A stretch of 64,000 bases of DNA. Origin: Ferrimonas gelatinilytica. Lineage in GTDB: Bacteria; Pseudomonadota; Gammaproteobacteria; Enterobacterales; Shewanellaceae. Each line of letters starts with the position of its first letter. The stretch's first letter is position 1. The position numbers were made by a program, and so were the translations under genes. Under the pieces are notes generated by a model. It was not told where the DNA came from, did no database searches, and was given only the letters and a program-made list of their open reading frames with translations. The stretch is taken from the NCBI RefSeq assembly GCF_039544205.1, contig NZ_BAABLF010000005.1, positions 496,001-560,000 on the forward strand. The letters are read 5' to 3'. Below, piece after piece: positions 1-8,475 of the stretch.

Positions 1-1144
1 AGCTCGAGTTCGTCAGGATCACCACCCCCTGCGGTCCCCAACTGAGGGGCAAGATCGCGATCAACAGTCCCAGACTCTGGGCCACCTCGGCGTCCTGGGC
101 AAAAAGTGCCGCCAGTTGTCCGGAAAGGGCCCAGAGCGCCAGGTAGATCCCCCCCTGCCAGATCAGGATGAACCGGATCACCGAGCGGTACAGGTGCTGC
201 ACCCGAGCCATCTGACCCGCCGCGGCATTTTGACTGATCAGTGGTGGCAGGCTCATTGACAGCGTGAGGATCACCAGGGTGGCCAGGGACTCCAGGCGGG
301 TACCCACACCCAGCGCCGCCACCGCCGCATCCCCATACTGCGCCACAATGGCCGTCATCGCCGCCATCGCCATGGGGGTCAGCATGTTAGCCCCGGCCGC
401 CGGCGCGGCCACCGCCAGTAACTGCCGTGCCGCCAACACCTGTGCCCGACGCCGGCGGTACCAGCCAAGCGCCTTCATCCGGACCAGCAGCATGTACAGG
501 ATGAGTAGGCTGGATAACCCGTAGGCGATCACCGTCGCCCAGGCCGCGCCCGCCAAACCCAATGCAGGAAACGGGCCCCAACCGAAGATAAACAGCGGGT
601 CCAGGGCGGCATTGGTAAAGGCACTGGCCGCCATCACCAGACTGGGGCCCCGGGTATTACCGTTGGCCCGCATCACCGCGTTGCCCACCATGGGAAACGC
701 CACAAAGATCGCCCCCATCAGCCAGACCGACATGTAGTCATCGGTCAATTTACGCATCGCCTCGTCTGCGCCCAACAGCCGGAAGATGGCATCGTGGCCC
801 AACCACACCGGCACACTTATCACCAGCACCAGCAACGCCGACAGCGCCAGTGCCGTGCCGCCAGCGGCGCGGGCACGGGCCGCTCTGCCTCGCCCCAGTG
901 CGGTGGCCACCATCGCCGAGGTGCCTATCCCCAAACCAATCACCATGGAAAAGAGGGTGAAAGTGACCGGGAAGGTGTAGGAGAAGGCAGCCAACTCTTC
1001 GGTACCCAGCAAACTGACGAAATAGGCATCCACGAAGTTAAAAGAGGTCAGCAACACCATCGCCAGCAGTAACGGCCAGGTCATGCGTTTCAGGTGGGCG
1101 ACGGGGTCGCCTTGGGTTAATTGATGAACGGGCGGGCGGGACAA
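1..1144 (-). CDS. MATE-family multidrug/cation efflux transporter (3' end cut by window)
   Basis: About 381 codons read open on the minus strand to the window edge, so the C-terminus is missing. The translation is a polytopic membrane protein with MATE features: an N-terminal LTQGDPVAHLKRMTWP segment, a glycine-rich GLGIGTSAMVATALGRGR stretch, and the conserved MGAIFVAFPMVGNAVMRANGN and ALDPLFIFG segments before the second half begins. MATE proteins export cationic drugs or metabolites in exchange for Na+ or H+. I chose the TTG at 1144 because it has GGAGAA a few bases upstream and restores the usual pre-TM1 segment. The internal ATG at 1084 would cut that segment off. Substrate is not predictable. 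Confidence 0.85.
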   Translation of the reverse strand, partial: MSRPPVHQLTQGDPVAHLKRMTWPLLLAMVLLTSFNFVDAYFVSLLGTEELAAFSYTFPVTFTLFSMVIGLGIGTSAMVATALGRGRAARARAAGGTALALSALLVLVISVPVWLGHDAIFRLLGADEAMRKLTDDYMSVWLMGAIFVAFPMVGNAVMRANGNTRGPSLVMAASAFTNAALDPLFIFGWGPFPALGLAGAAWATVIAYGLSSLLILYMLLVRMKALGWYRRRRAQVLAARQLLAVAAPAAGANMLTPMAMAAMTAIVAQYGDAAVAALGVGTRLESLATLVILTLSMSLPPLISQNAAAGQMARVQHLYRSVIRFILIWQGGIYLALWALSGQLAALFAQDAEVAQSLGLLIAILPLSWGPQGVVILTNSS

Positions 1145-1287
1145 CGACTTCTCCAGAATGAAGATCGAAACAGAAACGGGTGCGCAACCCGACTTTAACA
1201 CAGTCGATTGGATTCGCGCAGCGTCCAGGGGATCGCCCGCACTCCACCGGTCAGGCTCTAAGTGATTGAATAGTATAAGGTCAAAAC

Positions 1288-1392
1288 TTATACACAAAGG
1301 TCCATCAGTACGCCTCAAAGCGGCGTCAAACCGGGATTTTTCGACCGCGACGACGCCACATAAACACGGTTATCCACAAAAACAGTGGATAA
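1288..1392. promoter_or_regulatory. Cluster of three DnaA-box-like 9-mers
   Basis: TTATACACA (1288-1296) and TTATCCACA (1370-1378) both fit the DnaA consensus TTATNCACA. AGTGGATAA (1384-1392) is the reverse complement of TTATCCACT, one mismatch from consensus. The last two face each other across five bases. Seen directly; DnaA binding is an inference. No dnaA, dnaN, gidA or rpmH gene is nearby, so this is not an obvious chromosomal origin. Confidence 0.45.
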
Positions 1393-1747
1393 CCAGAAGA
1401 AGGTCGCGCCCCGCCTCAACTTATAAAAGTCAATGGGTTAAATACCTTATTTTTCCATCTCCGGGTGATGTTCTTGGAGGAGCGAGCTCCGGTGGTGGGG
1501 CCGCCGTGAACGGCCGGCAGGCTTGCCAAATTTCGGGCTCGGCAAGCGCAGATCCCGCACTTCGCCAATCTGCTCTTGCACCGGCACCGATTTTGCCTAT
1601 CGGATCCGCCCCAATGGGATGCCTTGAAAAATCGCAGAACCCGCCGAAGTTTAAACGTAAGGACCCTTAATCGTTGCGAAATTGCACCGCCAAAAGGCCA
1701 CCGGCGTCTACGCTTGGTAATAATCTGGCCTGACAGGATCGAAAGAC

Positions 1748-1776
1748 TTGACCCTAGGCGTGGTAGGCGGTGTAAC
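1748..1776 (+). promoter_or_regulatory. Possible sigma-70 promoter of csrD
   Basis: TTGACC (1748-1753) is followed after 17 bases by TGTAAC (1771-1776). That puts a start site near 1783, about 30 bases before the csrD start codon. The -35 is good and the -10 is moderate. Confidence 0.4.
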
Positions 1777-1812
1777 CTACGGGCCATTGAGTGAAAAAGG
1801 ACTTATCACAGA

Positions 1813-3684
1813 ATGTTCGGTATTCGATTTGGCAGCTTAGCGCTGCTGCTCACTGGTTTGTGCTCCATCGCGCTGCTGATGAGCATGGACCTGCTTCTGA
1901 CACAGCAGCGAGTCAATGCCGACCGCGACGCCCTGGCCTCCCTGCTCTCCCGGGAAGCTGTCACGATCACCGAGCTGACCGAGATGTTCCCGGTACAGTA
2001 CTACCGCATCGAGTCCCCGAATTCGGAGATCATTGAGCAGCACGGGATCTTTCGCGTCAACCAGCACTGGCTCGGTGCCGTTCTGCCCGCCGAAAAATTT
2101 CAAATCAGCGTAGCGCTGCCGGGTCGCCAAATCGAAATGGGGTTGGATCTGGATCACTACCTGGCTCAAAGCGATATCATCCGATACGGTCTGCTTGGCA
2201 CGCTCGTTATCCTGTTTTTCCTCAGTCTGTGGCTCTCACTGGCCGCCGACAGGCGGATATGGCGCCAGAGAAACCTTCTGATCTTCGCCATCGAGCGCTT
2301 ACCCAGCCTCACCCTGCCCAATGCGCTTAACGCCACCCGGGGTCCGTTCAAACCCCTGGCCAAAGCCATTATTGAGACACGTGAGCAGCTCAAACTGCAG
2401 TCTGTTGAGGACAGGCAGGCCAAGGAAGAGCATGAGCAGCGCGCCCGAATCGATCCTATTACCCAGTTAGCGAACCGCGCCGCGTTTAACCAGGATATGG
2501 AGAACGGGCTTAAGGGCGGTGTTGCCCATGGACAGTTGGTGATGCTTCGCAGTTGTGCCTTGGAGGAGATCAACCAGCGGATGGGGAAGCAGGCAGGCGA
2601 CATCTACCTGGCCACCATTGCCGCCAACCTTCAGCGTCTGGCCAATGATCAGAAGCACGCCTCGCTCTACCGTTACAGCAGCAGCGACTTTCTGTTGCGA
2701 CTGCCCGATGTTAAACCGGAAGAGTTAGTTCCGCTGCTGGAGCCCATCGGCAAGCAACTCAAAGAGATAGCCGAGCGCGAAGGGGTCACCTCCGCCGGCT
2801 ATATCGGCACAGTCCCCTACACCGTCAACTCCCGCCTCAGTCAGCTGCTGATCCAACTGGATACGGGTGTCAGTGTGGCCCAGTCCCAGGCGCCAAACAG
2901 CTTCTTCTGCATGACTGAGGCGACCATGTCGCTGAACCTTGACCGCGACCGGTGGGAGCGCGTAATCGACGACGTATTGGAAAATGGCCGGGTGGAGTTC
3001 ACCTACCAGCCGGTCTTTGAGACACACAGCAAGTCGGTCATATACGACGAGTTGTTCGTCCGTTTTCACAACGAACAGGGACAGCCTCTGCCGACGGAGA
3101 CACTGTTCGCTGCCGCAGCCAGCTACGGTAAGACCGTGGATCTGGACAAGTTGATCTTCAACATGCTCACCCGCGAGATCAACCGAGACGATGACCCCGC
3201 ACGCTGTTTTGGCGTCAACCTGGCCAACCGTTCCCTGAACGAGCCCAGTTTCCTGCTTTGGCTGGAGCAGCGGCTGCGCAACTCCCCTAACCTCAAGGGG
3301 CGTCTGATCCTTGAGGTTAGCGAGCACGCCATTGAAACCGGACCCGAATCGATGCGCCGCTGGATCGGCACCCTGCATAAGCTGGGGGTCCGCATCGCCA
3401 TTGAGCATTTTGGTCAGGGGCTGACCTCTTTCCGTAGCCTGCATGCTCTGCGCCCGGATTTTGTCAAACTGACGTCCCACTTCACCAAGGGGATCGACAA
3501 CAACAGCAACAACCGTTTCTTCATCAAGATGCTGATCGACATCGCCGTTCGCCTGGAAATCAAGGTGATCGCGACCCACGTGGAAAAGACCGAAGAGAAA
3601 ACCACCCTGGAGGCCCTGCGTCTCGATGGACTTCAGGGGCATCTTCTGGCCGCCACCAAGCCCCTGACCGAAGAAACCGCCTAG
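1813..3684 (+). CDS. csrD: CsrD-type degenerate GGDEF/EAL membrane regulator
   Basis: 623 residues. Two membrane segments (about 6-26 and 126-146) bracket a short periplasmic part. A GGDEF domain (about 215-365) and an EAL domain (about 380-620) follow. Both look catalytically dead: the GGDEF signature is replaced by SSSDF, the EAL triplet by ELF in YDELFVRF, and the usual DDFGTG by EHFGQG. This matches the CsrD/MshH family, which in E. coli promotes RNase E decay of CsrB/CsrC sRNAs and so controls CsrA. AAAGGA lies about 11 bases before the ATG. Single gene with its own terminator. The role in this organism is inferred from family membership. Confidence 0.8.
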   Translation: MFGIRFGSLALLLTGLCSIALLMSMDLLLTQQRVNADRDALASLLSREAVTITELTEMFPVQYYRIESPNSEIIEQHGIFRVNQHWLGAVLPAEKFQISVALPGRQIEMGLDLDHYLAQSDIIRYGLLGTLVILFFLSLWLSLAADRRIWRQRNLLIFAIERLPSLTLPNALNATRGPFKPLAKAIIETREQLKLQSVEDRQAKEEHEQRARIDPITQLANRAAFNQDMENGLKGGVAHGQLVMLRSCALEEINQRMGKQAGDIYLATIAANLQRLANDQKHASLYRYSSSDFLLRLPDVKPEELVPLLEPIGKQLKEIAEREGVTSAGYIGTVPYTVNSRLSQLLIQLDTGVSVAQSQAPNSFFCMTEATMSLNLDRDRWERVIDDVLENGRVEFTYQPVFETHSKSVIYDELFVRFHNEQGQPLPTETLFAAAASYGKTVDLDKLIFNMLTREINRDDDPARCFGVNLANRSLNEPSFLLWLEQRLRNSPNLKGRLILEVSEHAIETGPESMRRWIGTLHKLGVRIAIEHFGQGLTSFRSLHALRPDFVKLTSHFTKGIDNNSNNRFFIKMLIDIAVRLEIKVIATHVEKTEEKTTLEALRLDGLQGHLLAATKPLTEETA

Positions 3685-3690
3685 ATCTGT

Positions 3691-3716
3691 CCCCCGGCTC
3701 CGGCCGGGGGCGTTTT
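3691..3716 (+). terminator. Rho-independent terminator of csrD
   Basis: An 8-bp perfect stem CCCCCGGC/GCCGGGGG with a 4-base loop lies seven bases after the csrD stop. It is followed by CGTTTTAT, so the T-run is short. Confidence 0.7.
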
Positions 3717-3740
3717 ATGTCCTAACAGCGCAAAACCCTA

Positions 3741-3812
3741 TTGCCGGTCGGTTGTTTAACGCGGCGGGTTTACCGATAATATCGGCTTATTCCTTGCTGT
3801 GATCCTGTTTTC
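3741..3812 (+). promoter_or_regulatory. rnf operon promoter region with a short palindrome
   Basis: The gap before rnfA contains the palindrome CCGATA-A-TATCGG (3773-3785), which overlaps a plausible -10 hexamer TAATAT. A weak -35 (TTGTTT, near 3752) lies 19 bases upstream. The palindrome could be an operator over the -10 element. No FNR (TTGAT-N4-ATCAA) or CRP core is visible. Confidence 0.3.
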
Positions 3813-4391
3813 ATGACCGAATATCTGCTGTTGCTGGTAAGCACAGTCCTGGTGAACAACTTCGTGCTGGTGAAGTTCCTGGGCTTATGCCCCTTCATGG
3901 GGGTGTCCGGAAAACTTGAGTCCGCCATCGGTATGTCGATGGCGACGGCTTTCGTGCTGACTCTCGCCTCCACCCTGAGCTACCTGGTCAACCACTACCT
4001 GCTGGAACCCCTGGCACTGACCTACCTGCGCACCCTCGCCTTCATCCTGGTGATCGCCGTGGTGGTTCAGTTGACCGAGATGGTGGTGCGGAAAACCTCC
4101 GCCAGCCTGCATCGCGTACTGGGGATCTACCTGCCACTGATCACCACCAACTGCGCCGTGCTGGGGGTTGCCCTGCTCAATGTCACTGAGCAGCATGACT
4201 TCATCGGTTCGGTGCTGTACGGGTTCGGCGCCGCCGTCGGCTTCGGCCTGGTGCTGGTCCTTTTTTCCGCCATGCGTGAACGCTTGGCCGCGGCCGATGT
4301 CCCGACCCCCTTCAAGGGAGCGTCCATCGCCATGATCACCGCAGGATTGATGTCATTAGCCTTTATGGGCTTCATTGGACTGGTAAAGTAA
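3813..4391 (+). CDS. rnfA: Rnf electron transport complex subunit A
   Basis: 192 residues, six predicted transmembrane segments, the normal RnfA length. It has the paralogous RnfA/RnfE signature: LVNNFVLVKFLGLCPFMGVS near the start and YLPLITTNCAVLG in the middle. RnfA and RnfE form the antiparallel membrane core that holds an intramembrane iron-sulfur centre, with conserved Cys in GLCPF and TNCA. First gene of the rnfABCDGE operon. The complex couples electron flow between NADH and ferredoxin to Na+ or H+ transport, or, as RsxABCDGE in E. coli, keeps SoxR reduced. Confidence 0.95.
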   Translation: MTEYLLLLVSTVLVNNFVLVKFLGLCPFMGVSGKLESAIGMSMATAFVLTLASTLSYLVNHYLLEPLALTYLRTLAFILVIAVVVQLTEMVVRKTSASLHRVLGIYLPLITTNCAVLGVALLNVTEQHDFIGSVLYGFGAAVGFGLVLVLFSAMRERLAAADVPTPFKGASIAMITAGLMSLAFMGFIGLVK

Positions 4392-4395
4392 TTCC

Positions 4396-4950
4396 ATGAG
4401 TAGTGTTGTTGTCGCTGTCGGGCTGCTGGCCCTGCTGGCGCTGGTATTCGGCGTGGTCTTGGGCTTCGCCGCCATCAGGTTCAAAGTGGAAGGCGACCCC
4501 ATGGTCGAGCAGATCGAGCAGGCGTTGCCCCAGACCCAGTGCGGCCAGTGTGGTTACCCCGGTTGTCGTCCCTATGCCGAAGCGATCGCCAAGGGAGAGG
4601 CACCCATCAACCGCTGCCCGCCGGGCGGGGAAGCGACGGTGGCCAAGCTGGCGGACATGCTGGGGGTTGAACCCGAGCCCCTGGACGCGGACGCCGCCGA
4701 CAGTCAGCCCAAGGTCGCCTTCATCATCGAAGAGGACTGCATCGGTTGCACCAAGTGTATCCAGGCCTGCCCGGTGGATGCGATCCTGGGCACCGGCAAG
4801 CAGATGCATACGGTGATCGCCGACCTCTGTACCGGCTGTGATCTTTGTGTCGAGCCCTGCCCGGTCGATTGCATCGAGATGCGCCCGGTGGCGATGACTC
4901 CGAAAAATTGGCACTGGGATCTCAAGCAGATCCCGGTCAAGCAGGTGTAA
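4396..4950 (+). CDS. rnfB: Rnf electron transport complex subunit B (iron-sulfur protein)
   Basis: 184 residues. An N-terminal membrane anchor (about 4-26) is followed by the 4Fe-4S domain TQCGQCGYPGC (about 47-57). Two ferredoxin CxxCxxCxxxCP clusters follow: CIGCTKCIQACP and CTGCDLCVEPCP (about 115-165). This is the short gammaproteobacterial form with two C-terminal clusters. It starts 4 bases after rnfA and ends 3 bases before rnfC, so translation is probably coupled. RnfB carries electrons between the soluble donor and the membrane core. Confidence 0.95.
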   Translation: MSSVVVAVGLLALLALVFGVVLGFAAIRFKVEGDPMVEQIEQALPQTQCGQCGYPGCRPYAEAIAKGEAPINRCPPGGEATVAKLADMLGVEPEPLDADAADSQPKVAFIIEEDCIGCTKCIQACPVDAILGTGKQMHTVIADLCTGCDLCVEPCPVDCIEMRPVAMTPKNWHWDLKQIPVKQV

Positions 4951-4953
4951 ACC

Positions 4954-7422
4954 GTGCAGACATTACTAGAGCAACTGGATCAAGGCCAGCTATGGACCTT
5001 CCCCGGTGGGATCCACCCGCCGGAGCGCAAAACCCTGTCCAATCAAACCCCGATCAAACGGCTGCCGCTGCCACCCTCGCTATGGATACCCCTGCGGCAG
5101 CACGCCGGCAGCGAAGGGATGCTCCGGGTGAAACCCGGTCAGCGTGTCCTGAAAGGAGATGCGCTCACCTGGGCGGACTCCCCCTGGTCGGTGCCTGTCC
5201 ATGCCCCGACTTCCGGTACCATCGCTGCCATCGAACCCCGAGTGACAGCCCACCCCTCGGGACTGAGAGAGCTCGGGGTTGAGCTTATCCCCGATGGCCA
5301 GGATCACTGGCGGCCGCGGGAGACCCGCAGCAGCGTCCAAGGGCTGGAGCGGGACGAACTGCACCGAGTTATCCGCGATGCGGGGATCGCCGGCCTCGGT
5401 GGCGCCACCTTCCCCGCCGCAGTCAAACTGGCACCCGCTAACCGCGTCACCGCCCTGCTGATTAACGGTGCCGAGTGCGAGCCCTACATCAGCGCTGACG
5501 ACCGCCTGATGCGCGAGCACGCCGGCGAGATCCTGCTGGGGATCGAGGTGCTGATCCATATGCTGAACCCGGACCGGGTGGTGATCGCCATCGAGGACAA
5601 CAAACCGGAAGCCCTGGCAGCAATATCGAAGGCTCTGGAAGCCAGCCACTTGGATCAGGAACAGGTCAAGATCCGCTCGATCCCCACCAAGTACCCCTCC
5701 GGATCGGAGAAGCAGTTGATCCAGATTCTCACTGGACAGGAGGTCCCCAAAGGCAAGCTGCCCGTGGATCTCGGCATGCTGATGCATAACGTAGGTACCT
5801 GCTACGCCATCAAGAAAGCGGTGTTCGATGATGAGCCGCTGATTGAGCGCGTGGTGACCATCACCGGTGAGCAGGCTGGCCAGGCTGGAAACTACTGGAC
5901 ACTGCTGGGCAGCCCGATCCGCTGGGTATTGCAACAAAGCGGCGCCAACCCCCTCCCCGCCCAACCGCTGATCATGGGAGGCCCCATGATGGGCTTCGCC
6001 CTACCGGATATTGATGCCCCTGTGGTCAAGGCCACCAACTGCCTGTTGGTACCCAGCCGTGAGGAGTTGCCGGAACAACCCAAACCTCGCAACTGTATCC
6101 GCTGCGGTGACTGTGCCCAGGTCTGTCCTCAGCTGTTGCTGCCACAGCAGCTTTTCTGGCATAGCCAGGCTAAGGAGTACGACAAGGCCGATAAGCTCAA
6201 CCTGTTCGACTGCATCGAGTGTGGCGTCTGTGCTTATGTCTGTCCTTCAGACATCCCCTTGGTGGAGCACTACCGTATCGCCAAGGCCGCCCTGCGCGAC
6301 CAGTCCACCAGCGCCGCTAAGGCGGAACAGGCCAAGATCCGATTCGAAGCCCGCAAGGCTCGACTGGAAGCGGAGAAACAGGCCCGGGAGCAGCGGTCAC
6401 AGCGGGCCAAGGCCACACCGGGGGCCGCGCCCAGCGCCGGCGTCGCCGCGGCCATTGCCAAACTCAAGGCCAAGCAGGCCGAACAGAGTCCGGAAGCGAA
6501 CGAGGGCAAGGGCGACGAGCAGGATATGGCGGAGCTGCGTCGCCAGCGCAAAGCCCAGGCCCGGGTGGCCAAGGCACAAAAAGCGCAGCCCTCCCCGGAC
6601 GATGCCCCTAAAGCCGCCGTCGCCGCCGCTATCGCCCGTGCCAAAGCCAAGCAGGCACAAGCGCAGGGCAGTGCCGAGCCCACAGAGCCGAGCCAGGACA
6701 CGCAGCCAACGCCAAAACCCTCCACAAGCAGCAGCGACAGTGCCAAAAACCCCGCCGTGGCTGCTGCCATTGCCCGTGCCAAGGCGAAGCAGGCGCAAAA
6801 GCAGGGCGAGAAGGGCGACACTGAGCGCACCAGGGAAACCTCCGTGGACCAAAGCGGCTCCGCCGGCCCATCAGGTGCTTCAAAAAGCCCCGCCGTAGCC
6901 GCCGCTATCGCCAAAGCCAAAGCGAAACAGTCCGCCGCAACCGCAGAGGCCCGCCCAGCAGGCGATACCCTCACCCAAGGCGGTACCGGCGACGCCCCTG
7001 AGAAAAAAGATGCCGGCGACGCCAAACGCAAAGCCGCCGTGGCTGCCGCCATCGCCAAAGCCAAAGCGAAACAGGCCGCCGCGACCGCAGAGGCCCGCCC
7101 AGCAGGCGATACCCTCACCCAAGGCAGTACCGGCGACGCCCTTGAGAAAAAAGATGCCGGCGACGCCAAACGCAAAGCCGCCGTAGCCGCCGCTATCGCC
7201 AAAGCCAAAGCGAAACAGGCCGCCGCGACCGCAGAGGCCCGCCCAGCAGGCGATACCATCACCCAAGGCAGTACCGGCGACGCCCAGGAGAAAAAAGATG
7301 ATGGCGACGCCCGGCGCAAAGCCGCCGTGGCTGCCGCCATCGCCAAGGCCAAGGCGAAACAAGCGGCTGCCCGCTCCCAAGGTGGCGACACTCAAAAGAA
7401 CGATGAGAATGAGAACGACTGA
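4954..7422 (+). CDS. rnfC: Rnf electron transport complex subunit C with long repetitive C-terminus
   Basis: 822 residues. The core (about 1-440) has the NADH/FMN-binding part, seen as GLGGATFPAAVKL and NGAECEPYI, and two 4Fe-4S clusters, CIRCGDCAQVCP (about 381) and CIECGVCAYVCP (about 420). The remainder is an Ala/Lys/Gln-rich low-complexity tail with seven copies of a VAAAIAKAKAKQA-type motif. The last part is a near-perfect 48-residue tandem repeat. Long tails of this kind are known in gammaproteobacterial RnfC; their function is unclear. The start is GTG at 4954, three bases after the rnfB stop and preceded by AGGTG. RnfC is the peripheral NADH-oxidising subunit. Confidence 0.93.
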   Translation: MQTLLEQLDQGQLWTFPGGIHPPERKTLSNQTPIKRLPLPPSLWIPLRQHAGSEGMLRVKPGQRVLKGDALTWADSPWSVPVHAPTSGTIAAIEPRVTAHPSGLRELGVELIPDGQDHWRPRETRSSVQGLERDELHRVIRDAGIAGLGGATFPAAVKLAPANRVTALLINGAECEPYISADDRLMREHAGEILLGIEVLIHMLNPDRVVIAIEDNKPEALAAISKALEASHLDQEQVKIRSIPTKYPSGSEKQLIQILTGQEVPKGKLPVDLGMLMHNVGTCYAIKKAVFDDEPLIERVVTITGEQAGQAGNYWTLLGSPIRWVLQQSGANPLPAQPLIMGGPMMGFALPDIDAPVVKATNCLLVPSREELPEQPKPRNCIRCGDCAQVCPQLLLPQQLFWHSQAKEYDKADKLNLFDCIECGVCAYVCPSDIPLVEHYRIAKAALRDQSTSAAKAEQAKIRFEARKARLEAEKQAREQRSQRAKATPGAAPSAGVAAAIAKLKAKQAEQSPEANEGKGDEQDMAELRRQRKAQARVAKAQKAQPSPDDAPKAAVAAAIARAKAKQAQAQGSAEPTEPSQDTQPTPKPSTSSSDSAKNPAVAAAIARAKAKQAQKQGEKGDTERTRETSVDQSGSAGPSGASKSPAVAAAIAKAKAKQSAATAEARPAGDTLTQGGTGDAPEKKDAGDAKRKAAVAAAIAKAKAKQAAATAEARPAGDTLTQGSTGDALEKKDAGDAKRKAAVAAAIAKAKAKQAAATAEARPAGDTITQGSTGDAQEKKDDGDARRKAAVAAAIAKAKAKQAAARSQGGDTQKNDENEND
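6892..7371 (+). repeat. 144-bp in-frame tandem repeat in rnfC
   Basis: Three units of exactly 144 bp (6892-7035, 7036-7179, 7180-7323) plus a 48-bp partial fourth unit encode 48-residue repeats. Each unit begins AVAAAIAKAKAKQ and contains EARPAGDT. Differences between units are few, which suggests recent duplication by slippage or recombination. The copy number is a likely strain-variable trait. Confidence 0.9.
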
Positions 7423-8474
7423 TGGCATTTAAGATCGCCTCCTCCCCCCACCTTTCGTCGCGGACCCCCACCGCCAAAGTGATGCTGCTGGTGGCCCTCT
7501 GCACGATTCCCGGCGTGCTGGCCCAGTGGTTCTATTTTGGCTGGGGCACCCTGGTGCAGATCACCCTGGCGGTACTCACCTGCCTGCTGGCGGAAGCGTT
7601 CTGTATCCGACTGCGTGGACGCGATGTCGCCCTGACCCTGAAGGACAACACGGCCCTGGTAACCGGGCTGCTACTGGGGATCTGCCTGCCACCATTGGCC
7701 CCGTGGTATATCCCGGTGCTGGGAAGCATTTTCGCCATTGTCTTGGTCAAGCAGCTCTACGGTGGCATCGGTCAGAACCTGTTTAACCCCGCCATGGCAG
7801 CCTACGTCACCCTGTTGATCTCCTTCCCGGCGCAGATGACCCAGTGGCTGCCGCCTCAGCACCTGGCAGCCCAGACCCTGGGACTCACAGAGAGTCTGGT
7901 GGCGATCTTCGCCGGCTTTGCGCCGCTCGACATCAGTTTCGAAGCGCTGCGACTGGGTATCGATGGCAGTACCATGGCCACGCCGCTGGACACATTGAAA
8001 ACCGACCTTACCCGGGGCTTCACCACCGGTGAGAGCCTCGCCAAGCCTATCTACGGTGCACTGGGCGGCGAAGGCTGGCTCTGGGTAAACCTGGGCTTCC
8101 TGCTCGGTGGCCTGGCCCTGCTCAAACTCAAGGTGATCCGGTGGCATATCCCCGTGGCGATGCTGGGTACCCTATCGCTTTGCGCCCTGCTGGGCATGCT
8201 ACTTGCGCCGGATGCAACCGGACCGCTCGGTCTGCACCTCTTCTCCGGTGCGACCCTGTTTGGCGCCTTCTTTATCGCCACGGACCCGGTCTCCGCGGCG
8301 ACCTCCAACCGGGGTCGCCTCGCCTTCGGCGCGCTGATTGGCCTGCTGGTCTACCTGATCCGAAGCTTCGGCGGCTACCCGGATGCGGTGGCGTTTGCCG
8401 TCATGCTGGCCAACCTGAGCGTGCCGTTGATCGACTATTACACCCGCCCCCGCACCTACGGACACCGGAGCTAA
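7422..8474 (+). CDS. rnfD: Rnf electron transport complex subunit D
   Basis: 350 residues, polytopic membrane protein of normal RnfD length. The motif DGSTMATP (about 183-190) supplies the threonine that carries covalent FMN in this family. GGIGQNLFNPAMAAY and FFIATDPVSAATSNRGR are the other conserved NqrB/RnfD segments. The ATG overlaps the rnfC stop by one base. RnfD and RnfG are the flavin-bearing subunits that pass electrons through the membrane. Confidence 0.95.
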   Translation: MAFKIASSPHLSSRTPTAKVMLLVALCTIPGVLAQWFYFGWGTLVQITLAVLTCLLAEAFCIRLRGRDVALTLKDNTALVTGLLLGICLPPLAPWYIPVLGSIFAIVLVKQLYGGIGQNLFNPAMAAYVTLLISFPAQMTQWLPPQHLAAQTLGLTESLVAIFAGFAPLDISFEALRLGIDGSTMATPLDTLKTDLTRGFTTGESLAKPIYGALGGEGWLWVNLGFLLGGLALLKLKVIRWHIPVAMLGTLSLCALLGMLLAPDATGPLGLHLFSGATLFGAFFIATDPVSAATSNRGRLAFGALIGLLVYLIRSFGGYPDAVAFAVMLANLSVPLIDYYTRPRTYGHRS

Positions 8475-8475
8475 G

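Larger units (their letters stand above)
1145..1812. other. 668-bp intergenic region, AT-richer, no convincing gene
   Basis: This gap separates the divergent MATE and csrD genes. Short ORFs in it have no ribosome binding site and no recognisable protein. Its left half is clearly richer in A and T than the flanks and carries DnaA-box-like sites and the inverted repeat TATAAG/CTTATA (1274-1292). Its right half carries a possible csrD promoter. Confidence 0.6.

Noticed and set aside
1288..1392. Chromosomal replication origin
   Set aside because: Only three DnaA boxes and no dnaA, dnaN, gidA or rpmH nearby; kept only as a DnaA-box cluster.
1813..3684. Active diguanylate cyclase/phosphodiesterase
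   Set aside because: Both the GGDEF and EAL signatures are degenerate, so CsrD-type signalling is more likely.
6892..7371. CRISPR-like or satellite repeat array
   Set aside because: Units are 144 bp, directly adjacent without unique spacers, and encode RnfC in frame.
6270..7428. Long antisense frames over the rnfC tail with repeated ALALAMAAATAALR stretches
   Set aside because: They are the reverse reading of the in-frame rnfC repeats, not a separate repetitive protein.
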